DNA of 64,000 nucleotides from Anticarsia gemmatalis (Eukaryota; Arthropoda; Insecta; Lepidoptera; Erebidae): the NCBI RefSeq assembly GCF_050436995.1, contig NC_134754.1:241001-305000 (forward strand). The letters are read 5' to 3'. The position numbers and the translations under genes were made by a program. A model generated the notes under the pieces. The model saw nothing but the letters and a program-made list of their open reading frames with translations. It did no database searches and had not been told where the DNA came from. Below, one piece after another: positions 33,401 to 42,925 of the stretch (position 1 is the first letter of the stretch; each line of letters opens with the position of its first letter).

Positions 33401-35481
33401 TTATGTTTTTAGATAATCTTTGTATTTAAAATATTTAGAAATAACGTAATTGTTATTGGGCCTTGCTAGGTACCCATGTTCCTAAAAAGGCCCACTTTAG
33501 AGGTTTTTAAAAACAATTGTTTTTATAAGAAATTCCAAATAAATATGTTGATTCGTATGTTGAATTTATTCACAAATAAATGAGTAATATTGTGATTAAG
33601 TTGGTTTCTCTATTTTATTAAAAAAAATATATTTATACCAATTTTACAAAAAATGGGCCTTACAAGGCGTACCTACCTTATAATTATTTTCCCTTATACA
33701 TTATGACAAAAGCAAACAGCGAAACACTTTTAACTATTGCATACAGCTGTGTTATATTTATTTACAGTGATGGAATCAGTCGGACCCAAATACCGGGTAG
33801 CAGCGGGAGCCTCAATGAACACGTTCTTCGCACTTGGAGAAATAACAATGGGCTTCCTCGCATGGTGCGTGCCTGACTGGAGGCAACTCACACTGACCAT
33901 ATACGCTCCACAGATAATAACGCTGACATACTACTTCATCATATCAGAATCTGTAAGGTGGTATGTGAGTAAAGGACGTTACAAGGAAACTGAAGAATTA
34001 CTCAAGAAGATAGCCAAAGTCAATGGAAAAGAATTATCAGAGAAAACTATGGAACAACTGCGTGATGCGAAATTGTATAAAGATGAGAATGTAAAAAGTA
34101 CTGAAACAGAAATAAAGGCTGCTGATGAGCCTTGTCTTATTTTGTTGGTGTTCCGTCACAAACGAGTGCTTCTCCGCTGTATCGTCTCTCCGATCTGGTG
34201 GATCACTACAACTTTTACTTTCTACGGTCTGTCTATAAATGCTGTGAACATGTCCGGTAATAGATACGTGAACTACATAGCTGTGGCGTTCATGGAGATC
34301 CCTGGCTACTGGCTGGCCGTGTTCCTGATGGGCAAGATCGGAAGGAAGCCGGTACTGGTTGCTGGATTTTGGATATGCGCTGCTTGTCAAATGGCTTATG
34401 TTTTCATGCCAAAAGGTACTATGCATGATAGAATTTTGTATTTTTTTTTCTGTCCCACTGCTAGGATCTAGACCTTGTGACCATATTCGTTGGCTAAGTG
34501 TAGGACGGTGCCTAGAAAAACACTTATAATAGCCGATTAAAAGACCTCAGACATATAAATTGTCATCGTGATGTTTTCTTTCACCATTTTTGTTCACACA
34601 CAAAGTAACTTCGAAATGTTTTTGATCTTTAGCTTGAAACGTCTTTCAATATTTTAAATATTTTTCACCATCGATTATTTATCACTGTTCTATATTACGT
34701 TATTAACACAATTTTATTTTGCAGGAATGTACACAGTATCGCTAGTAGTATACCTGGTGGCCAAGTTCTGTATCGCCATGGTGATAGTGACGGTGTACGT
34801 GTACACGGTGGAGTTGTACCCCACCAGGTACAGGCACAGGCTGTTCGCGTTCTCTTCCATGATGGGCAGGGTTGGGACTATACTGGCTCCTATTACACCT
34901 GCGTTTGTAAGTAGCTCTTTATTAATTTGCTATTGGTGTTTAATTTTATTGGCACTATGTTCTTTTAAGCCAGAGATTAGATGATGAATTTACGTACCGT
35001 AATCGACGTAACGTGTTTATTAATCTAAATTAAGTCCACAACGACAAATAAAAAATTGGTTCTGGTCGCCTGATCCCGTCCTTAACTGCAGAAGTCCTAT
35101 AATAAATCGTTCATCATAATATAGTAAAAAACCATGCGTATCAATAAGCACAAAAATATCCGCATTTTACGTGCCTTCGCTATTTTTGTGACGAACCATA
35201 ACAAATAGCCTGATCAAAAGTTTTTTTTATCGTTAAGCCTACTTCAAACTTGACTAAAATATCAACATTTAATATTTCAGGGTGCGCAATGGTTTGAAGA
35301 GTTGCCCTTCGTATTATTCGGCAGTATGGCGCTTCTGTCAGGGCTACTGATCTTTCTTACTCCAGAGACACTTGGCACCAAGTTATCTGATACTCTCCAA
35401 GAAGCCAACGACCTTGGCCGCAAGAAGACCAAGAATCAAATGAACAGTGAAGAGATAAATAATAATCAAAATGAGATTTGA
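27498..35481 (+). CDS. SLC22-type organic cation transporter, gene E (intron 3 carries a pogo transposon)
   Basis: Complete member, 563 aa. The exons are 27498-27679, 28310-28532, 29730-29985, 33768-34415, 34725-34906 and 35281-35481. The start is the ATG in GGAATATGGGA. N-terminal motif VNEAGQFGKFQVR, then TM1. The loop is CLIPECDNDQPEWSPDW, NNCYRFANTS (a sequon), DTCPSGLF and PCEEYVYEN. Then ACDEWRRSLIG, SDRWGRR, SESVRWYVSKGR, EIPGYW, KIGRKPVL, VELYPTRYRH, TM12, and the longest tail of the family with poly-Asn/Lys. Exon 6 opens like that of D (QWFEELPFVLFGSMALL), so D and E are close relatives. Intron 3 is 3782 bp because of the transposon at 30241-33680; all splice signals around it are intact, so the gene should still give normal mRNA if the insert is spliced out. 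The leader contains a SINE with short upstream ORFs. Confidence 0.92.
28011..28205 (+). repeat. 5S-rRNA-derived SINE, variant 1, intron 1 of gene E
   Basis: GGTTAAACAACCCCTGCCGC then GGTCATTCCATAGATGGGTG and ACCGC match the 5S rRNA A-to-C box order (GTTAAGCAAC ... GCGCGGT ... GATGGGTGACCGC). The tail GATAACAGTCGTTAAGATAC and GGCCTTCGGGCGGCATGAAC is shared with the 45473 copy. Confidence 0.7.
28228..28267. repeat. perfect 17-bp hairpin, intron 1 of gene E
   Basis: CTCTTCTTCTCATCGTT and AACGATGAGAAGAAGAG are exact reverse complements around the 6-nt loop GTACCA. It lies just after the SINE and about 40 nt before the exon 2 acceptor. Confidence 0.8.
29504..29619. repeat. palindromic MITE, intron 2 of gene E
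   Basis: Left arm CGGTTTCTGAGGTACATTTA then GCGATAGTTTATCTATTCAA; right arm TAGATAAACTACCGCTAAGT then ATACTCAGAAACCG. The arms are about 43 bp with few mismatches around a T-rich loop. Homologous to 46188-46303 (gene G) and half-preserved at 9021-9075 (gene B). Confidence 0.75.
30241..33680 (+). mobile_element. pogo-like (Tc1/mariner superfamily) DNA transposon in intron 3 of gene E
   Basis: 3440 bp, flanked by TA on both sides (30239-30240 and 33681-33682). The termini are inverted: TAAGGTAGGTGCGCC at the left against GGCGTACCTACCTTA at the right. It contains one intact 722-codon transposase ORF in the same direction as gene E. A likely 5' leader intron runs from a donor AAG|GTAAG at 30553/30554 to an acceptor TTTTTTCAG ending at 30915, ten bases before the ATG. 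Repeated AAGGCCCAC motifs lie near both ends. The intact ORF, the recognisable TIRs and the exact TA duplication point to a recent insertion. Confidence 0.88.
30926..33094 (+). CDS. pogo-like transposase with DDE_1 core and C-terminal PHD finger
   Basis: Intact 722-aa protein. N-terminus, about residues 10-60: a Psq/CENP-B-type helix-turn-helix (WTEEQLKSAIESVKS, QRKAAGTFNIPRRTLRNHLK) for binding the transposon ends, followed by a second CENP-B-like DNA-binding region to about residue 150. The DDE_1 catalytic core comes next, with YNIDEKGC (first Asp), CLLIFDGAASHLD (second Asp) and TTHELQPLDKSV (third Asp), the DDD pattern of pogo/Tigger and jerky-type proteins. Next is a Ser/Lys-rich low-complexity linker of over 200 residues, with acidic (SSESESEE) and basic stretches. 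The last 45 residues (about 678-722) are a Cys4-His-Cys3 PHD finger: WYCQAC, QCIIC, YHEEC and LCPDC. It excises and inserts the element at TA sites. The ATG at 30926 is preceded by ACAAG and follows a likely spliced leader. No stop or frameshift was seen. Confidence 0.9.
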   Translation: MESTDKKIRGKWTEEQLKSAIESVKSKQMSQRKAAGTFNIPRRTLRNHLKSGIEEKSIGRKTVLTKDQEKSLAKRITRLAQVGVPLTRKIVRKQAYLFCKAYDITNTFNDKKCIAGRKWLNNFLKRNSEISIRKAQFMNPARAQKLNKHIVQQHFQAVKKLYDELDIPQHPERLYNIDEKGCRLTLHHRQQVLAQKGSKRVHFIAQEHAENVTIAMCVNASGNSVPPMILFKGKRLRPEFNDNLPDGTIVKMAPKGSMTTELFVDFIHHLGNYKSPGKCLLIFDGAASHLDARIVDAADENNIVLYCLPSNTTHELQPLDKSVNKSYEHHWDEEVLSYAYRHPERKLTKARFNKIFSRVWPKCITPENIKNGFRATGLHPYNPNAIPIEAFAPSILSERPALHEPASDSLAFVDLQHNSSECSSPPPFNLQSKNQTSTNAVKKLVDYSSSCESDAEDNIEQSDINICDWELQYHSPIPSTSGHYLQRRPVIHSCSSDSHDETIIDVNRLQKPIQKSAYYHKIYTSSESESEERGVGPPQTEPDRIETRDIQKDDRHSDDSDNMSLSNSKRSINQKRQKRSPFHEFIPTPNFVTVKSKPRRKAINYIGQKVTKDLFNAVQEKKLKTTKPKAKYTKSRRNNQRNKNDNGGKDADKKRVKEKRAFVNKRGTRSKENQTEGWYCQACKAERVADMRQCIICSLWYHEECVGLTKNDVEEFLCPDCN

Positions 35482-35526
35482 ATATTGAGACTATATTAAT
35501 GTGTGGTTTCAAATTGTACATCATAG

Positions 35527-35532
35527 CAATAA
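35527..35532 (+). terminator. polyadenylation signal of gene E
   Basis: AATAAA in AGCAATAAAACG, 46 nt after the TGA stop of gene E. The position is typical. Confidence 0.65.
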
Positions 35533-35748
35533 AACGAGGATCTGTGATCAAAAAATATTGTTTTCATTGCGGCTTCTTGAAGGTAGTAGCATAATATTGT
35601 GTATTATGTATTCTTTTAGTTCACATAGTATCATCATAAAATAAATTACAACTTTATGAAAAGCCTTGATATGTGCGTAAACTACTGACTTAATTATATT
35701 AATATTTCTGTATATTCCATAAAAAAGTAGTTGTATCCAACAGTAGCG

Positions 35749-35912
35749 CGATTCTGTACAGTCGGTACTGTCGAGTATCGAAGTTTTGACATTAAGAATG
35801 TATTGCCAAAATATTTCCTACGACGCGACGCCCGTCAGAGGCGCTGATCATTTTCATACAAAATTTCTCGATGACAGGTCGGTTGTCGGTAGTCGATAGT
35901 AGTAGAGAATCG
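35749..35912. repeat. MITE with CGATTCTCTAC-type ends
   Basis: The left end CGATTCTGTACAGTCGGTAC is mirrored by the right end GATAGTAGTAGAGAATCG. Internal blocks are ATTGCCAAAATA, TCTACGACG, CGTCAGAGGCGCTGATCA, ATACAAAATTTCTCGATGA and GGTTGTCGGTAGTCG. The best other copies are at 53776-53920, 55926-56078, 58693-58872 and 63474-63616. Confidence 0.7.
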
Positions 35913-36324
35913 AGCTACAGGCTACCGTCAGCTGTACAAGCTTGCGGGAAACTACTCGTAATTTACCAAATATAGAATTGTGAAAATCTCTGCCAGTTGC
36001 TAACCTTGCATACAGCGCTCTGTTTGTTGTTGAACTTTTAATAGTCATCATTAAGTGCTTTTGATAAAATCTAGTTATCTATAGCTTTTTCGATTACTAA
36101 AAGCTGATACTATTAAACGCAGAAATATCTTGTATCTATTTAAATCAGCTAGATCTAATATACACTTGCATTTGTAATAAAATATACATGTAAAATTAGG
36201 CATATGGAATGATAATGTTATCAGAAGATTAATCTTCATACCATTAATGCCAATTTCTAATAGATAATTTTTAGCAAACGGAAGTACTATAGAGGCACAA
36301 ATGTAGGTGCTAGTATATTAAAAA

Positions 36325-36576
36325 ACTAGCTGACCCGCGCAACTTCGCTTGAGTCATAAGAGAGAATGGGTCAAAATTTTCCCAGTTTTTGTAAAAAAAA
36401 TTCTGGTAGTCTGCTCCTATTGGTCGGAGGGTGATGATAAGTAGGCTATAGCCTTTTTCGATAAATGGGCTAACTATCACTGAGAGAATTTTTCAAATCG
36501 GACCAGCAGTTTCTGAGATTAGCGCGTTCAAACAAACAAACAAACAAACTCGTCAGCTTTATAATATTAGTATAGA
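36325..36576 (+). repeat. dispersed repeat with RTE-like 3' tail
   Basis: Runs from ACTAGCTGACCCGCGCAACT through TCGGACCAGCAGTTTCTGAG and the microsatellite (CAAA)n to TATAATATTAGTATAGAT. Copies of the same order are at 52835-53100 (reverse) and 59787-60007. The 3' end resembles those of RTE-driven elements in Lepidoptera; that family assignment is from memory. Confidence 0.6.
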
Positions 36577-36884
36577 TGAGGCTCACGGATATTGGCAAGA
36601 AGGGTCTTACTATGAAGGAAGGTTAATTAGTACGAATAAAGATGTAGTTCTCTATCGTTTTTATAATTTAACCTTAAAATTACGTGTTTCATCTCACCAC
36701 AATACACTTTCCTGACCAATTGAGCAATCTTGTAACGCTTACTACTCTCACACTGAATTCATCTCTATCATTTGTGTGTCAAGACGTAGAACATAATCTT
36801 TCGTTAATCCACAACTAGCCGAACCTCTCATAACAACCAATTCAATAACAAATAAATTATTAAACACTATCAATTAACTAAGTA

Positions 36885-39800
36885 TCATTTTTCAGTCTTG
36901 TCAACGTTGCGGCCAATATTATTAGCCTCTTCGAAGGTGTCAGGCAGCTTAGTTCCTCGCGTCTCCGGCGTGAGGAAGATCAGCGCTCCGGCCAGCAGCG
37001 CCATGCTGCCGAACAGTACGAATGGCAGCTCCTCAAACCACTGCTCACCCTGGAATGCAACAATACGCTTTCCTTATATTTCTCTTTTTTTAAAAAGAGA
37101 GTCTCCAACCCACACTTGATTAATGTGGTGTACTGATGGCAAAACCCTGACCTGATACAATATTTAGATTTGCTTAAATAAAGTTGCGCTGTTCATACCT
37201 ACTCTAAAACAAACAGCTCATCGTAAATGCTTAGGAATTATTGATAATCCTATGTCGTAAGAATTATCATTACAATCCAATTGTTATTAATACCCAGTAC
37301 GAAAGTCGATAGCTATTATATCAGTTTCTGTGTTAGATTACGATTCCTATTGCCAAATTTTATTAAATTTTTCCAAAGATTATAATAATGTAAGTACATA
37401 TCTGCGACCCATTTTGACAAAATCATTCTGCAAACTAAAGTTAGGTTGACGATGTAATTTATTGAAAGTGTAAGTTCAAAACTCAAAAACGGCACATGTC
37501 ACATTGTTGTACTTGCACATGTGCCTTTTTGTAATTGTATTGTTAATCATTATACTACCAAGTGCGATACTTACAAAGGCAGGTGTAAGCGGCGCCAGCA
37601 TGGAGCCCACTCGTCCTATCATGGAGGTGAACGCGAACAGACTCTGTCTCCTCACGGTGGGGTACAGCTCCGCCGTGTATATGTACACCGCCACTACTTC
37701 CATCGCTATACTGAACTTGGCTACCAGGTATACTGTCAGCGATATCTCGTGATAACCTGCAAAGTTATCAAAAGAGTTTTATAGGACAACTGAGTTAGTT
37801 CTTGACCAATACTAGTCTAGCCTGTCAGGCAGAAAGTCAACATCACGGCCACATACCAGACCCCTAAATGGCATTAGATATTATATTAAAATTATATTAG
37901 AAATGTGTGTCGTAATTTTTTTGGAGACATACAAAACTGATCCAGTAGAGCAAGAAAAGCAATAATTTTAATCAAATCGTTACATGATTGGAATGGAATA
38001 TGAACATGGTAAGTTTATAGCAAGATGTCTTATTGTATTTCAGCACAGCTCAATTTAAGCACAAGGCGCTTTTGAAACCCACTGTTCAAATTATAATAAA
38101 ATGTTTAAATTAAATCGTACCTTCAGGAATAAAGACATAAGCTATCTGACACGCAGCACACGACCAGAACGACAGAATAAGCACTGGTTTCCTTCCAATC
38201 TTCCTCAAAAGATACACGGCAACCCATTGGCCAGGGATCTCTGCTGACGCTACCAACATATAGTTGATATACATGTTGCCTGAAAGATTCACTGCATTCA
38301 CTGTCAGACCGTACGAGATGAAGGTACTGGTGATCCACCAGATCGGTGCTACTATACACCGCAGTAATACTCGCTTATGTCTGAACACAGTCATCACCAG
38401 CCACTCCTGGCTCGCAGTCTCAGACTCCAAGGCTCTTCTCTTAGCCTCCTCTATCGCGTTCTGTCGTAACGCCTCCAAAGATTTATCAGACAACTGTCTG
38501 CCGTTTACTCTTGCTGCTTTTTTCAGCAAAGCTTCTGATTCCTCAAAGCGTCCTTTACTCATATACCAGCGAGCTGACTCAGATATCAACCAGAAGTATG
38601 AAATTGTGAAAAGCTGTGGAATGTACAGTGCTAGAGTAAGGTGCTTCCAGTATGGTAATGCCCATGCTATAAGAGCCATAAGAATTTGTCCAACTGAGAA
38701 GAAAGTCATCATGGAGGCGCCGGCTGCCACTCGGTATTTAGGACCCATGAACTCCATCACTGTAAGTAACATAAAATCAAACTTAGAAACTACAATCCAG
38801 AACACTTTTGTTGCAAAAAAATCAGATGGCAACAAAATCTAGCGAAGGTTTTTTAGTACAAGTGTAATACTTACTCAAGATATAAGCGCTGGTGTAGCAT
38901 CCGGAGCCTACAACAGCTTCGATAAACTCGGATACCGTGAACCCAATGTAAGTACCAGCCCAGTATCTTAGAACACCAAGCCAGCCGGAATTGAAGGCCG
39001 TGATGGAAAGCGCCACGCGACGACCCCATCGGTCTGAGATGTAGCCAGTGACGGGAAGAGCAACGACTGCGCCTAACGTCCTAATCGTGCCGATGAGTGT
39101 TCGCGCCCATTCCATGCAAGCTAGCTCAAACTGCAAAAAAAGGCAAAAAATACCATTTCAAGAGCCGTTCTAAGACAAAACATGTGTGTTAGAGCTCGAA
39201 TTCAATATGTTTTGTAAAATTATTTGAACTCTAAACTAAAACTCCTCAAATAAGTTGTTAAGGCGGTATTTCAGTCAGTTAAAGACCCTCAAATCATTCA
39301 CAGGTTAGTAACCAGCAAGGTTACATCCGTGTGGATGAAGATGATTTGTAATAATTGCTTTTACGTTAAGATTCCGTCTGTTTTTTCTAAGATAAATGTA
39401 ATCTATATCTTTATTTCTTTTTAAAAGTCATGGCAAAATATAAAAGAAATCATGACTCGAAGATACTTGAAGAAATGGCAAGATAATGCTTCTTGCAAGC
39501 TACCGAAGATGACTTTCACAAAATATCTTTAAAATACGTAATAATTTCAACTTACATCATATACAACAGTATTGGTATTCTCATAGACATACTCGTCACA
39601 AGGCAGCCTCCTGCTTCTGTCAAACAGTGAGCTCGGACAAGTGTCACTGTCGACTAGACGTGGCAGAACAGACACATTGCCGAAACGCTGACAGTTATCC
39701 AATGATATCTGATTGGAGGCCAGAGGCAGTGCGTTTGGCAGCCAGTAGGGAGACCATTCTGGCTGGTCTCCGTCACACTCGGGGATCACACATCTGTAAT

Positions 39801-40325
39801 TATAATACAATATTGTGATTAGAGATCTAGAATATCAGGGTAAATTAGATTATCAAGAGGTAAACCGGAACTCAGAAGGTAAGTACAGACGGAGAATGTC
39901 CCAGAAATTGATTTCTTATTAAATTTTTAGAATTGATTTCTTAGTCCTTGAACATGTTATGTTTTAAAAAGCAGCTTTTTTGTTCATAAACTAATTACCA
40001 GGTGCAATAACCTAGCCACGATGGGTTTGCGTTATCTTGTAATAGGCAACATCTGTTATTTTTAAACAAATAATTAGGATATTTGGGTAAAAATGATCAT
40101 CTAGGCCTATTGGAGGAATAAAATATCTGTTACATACCTGGTACTAATCCTAGCAGTCGTAAAAACATATTCAGTGGATCCCCACGCAACAAATATAGCC
40201 ACAATAACAGCAAGGACGTAAGTCCTCAGCTGAAACTTGCCGAACTGACCTATTTCTTCTACGAGGATCGTGTCTAAGTCTATCTTACGTTTCACATCTC
40301 TCTGTTCTTCAGTCTTTACGTCCAT
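36885..40325 (-). CDS. SLC22-type organic cation transporter, gene F
   Basis: Complete member on the minus strand, 555 aa. In transcript order the exons are 40325-40138, 39793-39556, 39130-38875, 38759-38121, 37756-37575 and 37049-36885, with all GT/AG junctions in the family phases. The start is ATG at 40325 (GACAAGATGGA). N-terminus MDVKTEEQRDVKRKIDLDTI and VEEIGQFGKFQLR, then TM1. The loop is CVIPECDGDQPEWSPYW, DNCQRFGNVS (a sequon), DTCPSSLF and PCDEYVYEN. In exon 3 the family's ACDEWRRS is changed to ACMEWART. Then SDRWGRR, SESARWYMSKGR, EIPGQW in TM8, RKIGRKPVL, AELYPTVRRQ, and the tail TPETRGTKLPDTFEEANNIG. Almost a twin of gene G, which lies head-to-head 4 kb away; they share the first 38 codons exactly, exon lengths and promoter. 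Intron 3 is only 115 bp. Confidence 0.93.
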
Positions 40326-40445
40326 CTTGTCACTAGTCTCGTGTGGTTAGTGTTTGCGTGGGGCGGTGTGAATAAGGTGCGGAAATTATTTTCCTTGTTG
40401 TTTATTATCAAGTTATAAAACAGTAGCTGATATGATTATCATCTT
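40326..40445 (-). promoter_or_regulatory. promoter and leader of gene F, homologous to that of G
   Basis: Read on the minus strand, this block aligns with 44203-44316 upstream of G. It shares GATAATCATATCAGCT, TTGATAATAAAC, GGAAAATAATTTCCGCAC, TTATTCACACCGCCCCAC and CACGAGACTAGTGACAAG, then the ATG. The alignment is lost further out. The conserved GATAATCATATCAGC holds two opposed GATA-type sites. No clear TATA box. Confidence 0.6.
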
Positions 40446-41072
40446 GTGCACACGACTGTGCTCGCCCGGATTTTAATTAATCGGCTTTTTATTTTTACAT
40501 CTCGGTAATCTTTTTCTCATGACTAGTATATTTTCGTGGCAAACTAATTTGAAACTAGTCACCTGCACTAGATTTGGTTCTGTGTTGGTAAGGCGACAGG
40601 ACGGTATAAAGCCACTAGGTGTAAGAGATCCATGTCCATGCAGAACAAATGGATCAATGTAGTCCCCAAGGCGTGACAAAAAATACCGCCCTATTCCGCA
40701 GGTAGCAGCCGAAAATGCCTTGATAGGAAAGTTCCTGACCATCTTGTTTTTGTTTCAATACTTTATTCCTATTATGAGTAACTGTTGTAATGTATGTATA
40801 GGGTTACAACACAACATAAAGCATTTCTGTTTCTTCAATTTGTGGAGTGTTAGTTGAAGGTAACTGACCTACTCACACATATTTATTTATTCGTATATTT
40901 TTACGTGAAAATGATGTTGGCGATAACAGGTAACAAAAAATAGCAATTTAAATATAAAAAGATTAGAGGATATTTGTATATCTAATCTGGAGCAAATAAC
41001 ATTATCGCTCTTGAAAATATATTATATGACATAATAATTCTTAATTCATAAACGTTTTTGTGTTATCTCCTG

Positions 41073-42209
41073 ATAGTCCATTGAAATGTTACAATTTGAG
41101 GGCCGAATATTGCATTTATTAGAGGACGCAATTTTATTTTTGGAACATGTAGGGGGGGTCAATAGAAGCTTAACTTGAAGTTTGTGGGGTCGCCTCCCTT
41201 GTCCCCCGGCCGCCATCTTGGAAAAGGGGGTGGAAACACTTTTTTCGCTATATCTCGGAAACTATGCGTCTTACAATAAAATTGTAAAAGCATAATTTGT
41301 AGCAAATTATTTTGTCTACCAATATGTTTCATAACTTTTTGCCCTAAATTAACAATTAAAGAAGTTATAAGCAAAAAAGTGCAATTTTTTTATAATCATT
41401 TTCTTTATTGCTCTATAACTTTTTTTTAGCGACAGCCGTGCGGATGGATCTCTGAGGTTAAGCCACGCTTGCCGAAGTTGTTTTGTGGATGGGTGACCAT
41501 CTTACACATATCGAGTTCCTCCCTGTTTCGGAAGGCACGTTAAATTGTGGGTCCCGGCTGTAATTTTCGAAGATATTTGACAGTCGGTAACAGTATTCAG
41601 AAGCTTGAAAGTCTGACAACCAGTTTTAACCAGGGGTATCGTTTTATATCCCAGGTAAATGGGTTGTGGAGGTCAGATAGGCAGTGGCTCCATGTATAAC
41701 ACTAGTATTCAGCTGCATCTGGTGAGACTGGAAGCCGTCTCCAACATAGTTTGCAAAAAAGGCTAAGCTGATATGAATAAATAAAAAAAAATTAACTCAG
41801 ACCAATCTTGTAATGTATTTTTCGAGGAAAATTAGGTCCTATATTTTTTTTTAATTTCATTAATCAGAAACTCAGTAACAGCGCTCCGAAATAGAACGGA
41901 TTCGGAAATTCACTCTTTTGCTTATAACTTCTTTAATTGTTAATTTAAAACAAAAAGTTATTAGACATATTAGTAGACAAAATAATTTGCCACAAATTAT
42001 GCTTTTACAATTTTATTGCAAGACGCATAGTTTCCGAGATATAGCGAAAAAAGTGTTTCCACCCCCTTTTCCAAGATGACGGCCGGGGGACAAGAGTGGC
42101 GACCCCACAAACTTCAAGTTAAGCTTCTATTGACCCCCCCTACATGTTCCAAAAATAAAATTGCGTCCTCTAATAAATGTAAATCTCATGTAACATTTCA
42201 ATGGACTAT
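41073..42209. mobile_element. foldback-type element with approximately 300-bp inverted terminal repeats
   Basis: The left arm 41073-41381 starts ATAGTCCATTGAAATGTTAC, and the right arm 41911-42209 ends TAACATTTCAATGGACTAT. Matching inner blocks include GCGTCTTACAATAAAATTG / CAATTTTATTGCAAGACGC and GTTATAAGCAAAA / TTTTGCTTATAAC. The arms are near-identical. The middle holds a 5S-type SINE but no ORF, so it is non-autonomous. The target duplication is unclear; the ends could sit at TA. A decayed single arm is at 53353-53490. Confidence 0.75.
41429..41768 (+). repeat. 5S-rRNA-derived SINE, variant 2, nested in the foldback element
   Basis: GGATCTCTGAGGTTAAGCCA, then GTGGATGGGTGACCATC, form the 5S-like head. 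GTGGGTCCCGGCTGTAATTT, TTGAAAGTCTGACAACCAGT and the 3' block CATCTGGTGAGACTGGAAGC follow. It is the most complete copy of this variant. Confidence 0.7.
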
Positions 42210-42587
42210 GAATGTAATACGCACGTTTTGACAAAGGTCATTTCTGAAATGAAAGGCCTACACTTTGTTTGAGTGCGGGTTGACTTTGCATTTTTTCAGG
42301 AACTGTTAAGTCAACTCTCTCTCTCGCAAAGTTTCCTCGAGATATTTTTATTAATTTATATTTCTAATTCATTAAAATCTCGAAAGAGTTGACTATTTGC
42401 GTGAGAAGTCAATTCTTTGTACCGATTATGCATCGCTGCTTTTGTTTATCAAAGTTAGTTTTTTTATAGCTTTATAAATAAATTTATTATAAATTTTATT
42501 TAAAGGATAGCTTTGATTTTAGACGTTTCAGACAGATGTAATATAACTTTTTTTCTTATTTTGTATTGATGTAACGGGCCTTATTGG

Positions 42588-42925
42588 TTCCAAACTATGT
42601 TGGCGTCGGCTTCCAGTCTCACCGGATGCAGTTGAGTACCAGTGTTTTACATGAAGCGACTGCCTTTCTGACCTCCACAACCCAGTTACATGGGTTATAA
42701 CACGATACCCTTCGGTAAGACTGGTTGTCAGTCTTTCAAGCTTCTCACTACTGTTAACGACTGTCAAAGATCTTCGAAATTGATAGCCGGGACCCGCAAT
42801 TTAACGTGCCTTCCGAAACTCGGAGGAACTCGATGTGTATGAGATGGTCACCAATCCACTGGACAACCTCGGCAAGCGTGGTTTAACCTCAGAGATCGAT
42901 CCGTGCGGCTGTTGTTAACTAACCC
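42588..42925 (-). repeat. 5S-rRNA-derived SINE, variant 2, reverse
   Basis: Reverse complement of the 41429-41768 element: TTCCAGTCTCACCGGATGCA, ACTGGTTGTCAGTCTTTCAA, GCCGGGACCCGCAATTTAAC, GGTTTAACCTCAGAGATCGA and CCGTGCGGCTG. With the 41429 copy it forms a widely spaced inverted pair. Confidence 0.7.

Larger units (their letters stand above)
35482..36884. other. intergenic region E-F (tail-to-tail)
   Basis: Genes E (+) and F (-) converge here. The stretch holds the poly(A) signal of E, a MITE at 35749-35912 and a dispersed RTE-like repeat at 36325-36576. No coding region was seen. I find no perfect AATAAA for F in the bases just left of 36885 on the minus strand. Confidence 0.55.

Noticed and set aside
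38264..38842. 192-codon plus-strand ORF, and a similar 173-codon ORF at 46651-47172
   Set aside because: Both are antisense shadows of exon 4 of F and G. The open frame comes from the codon bias of the real exon.
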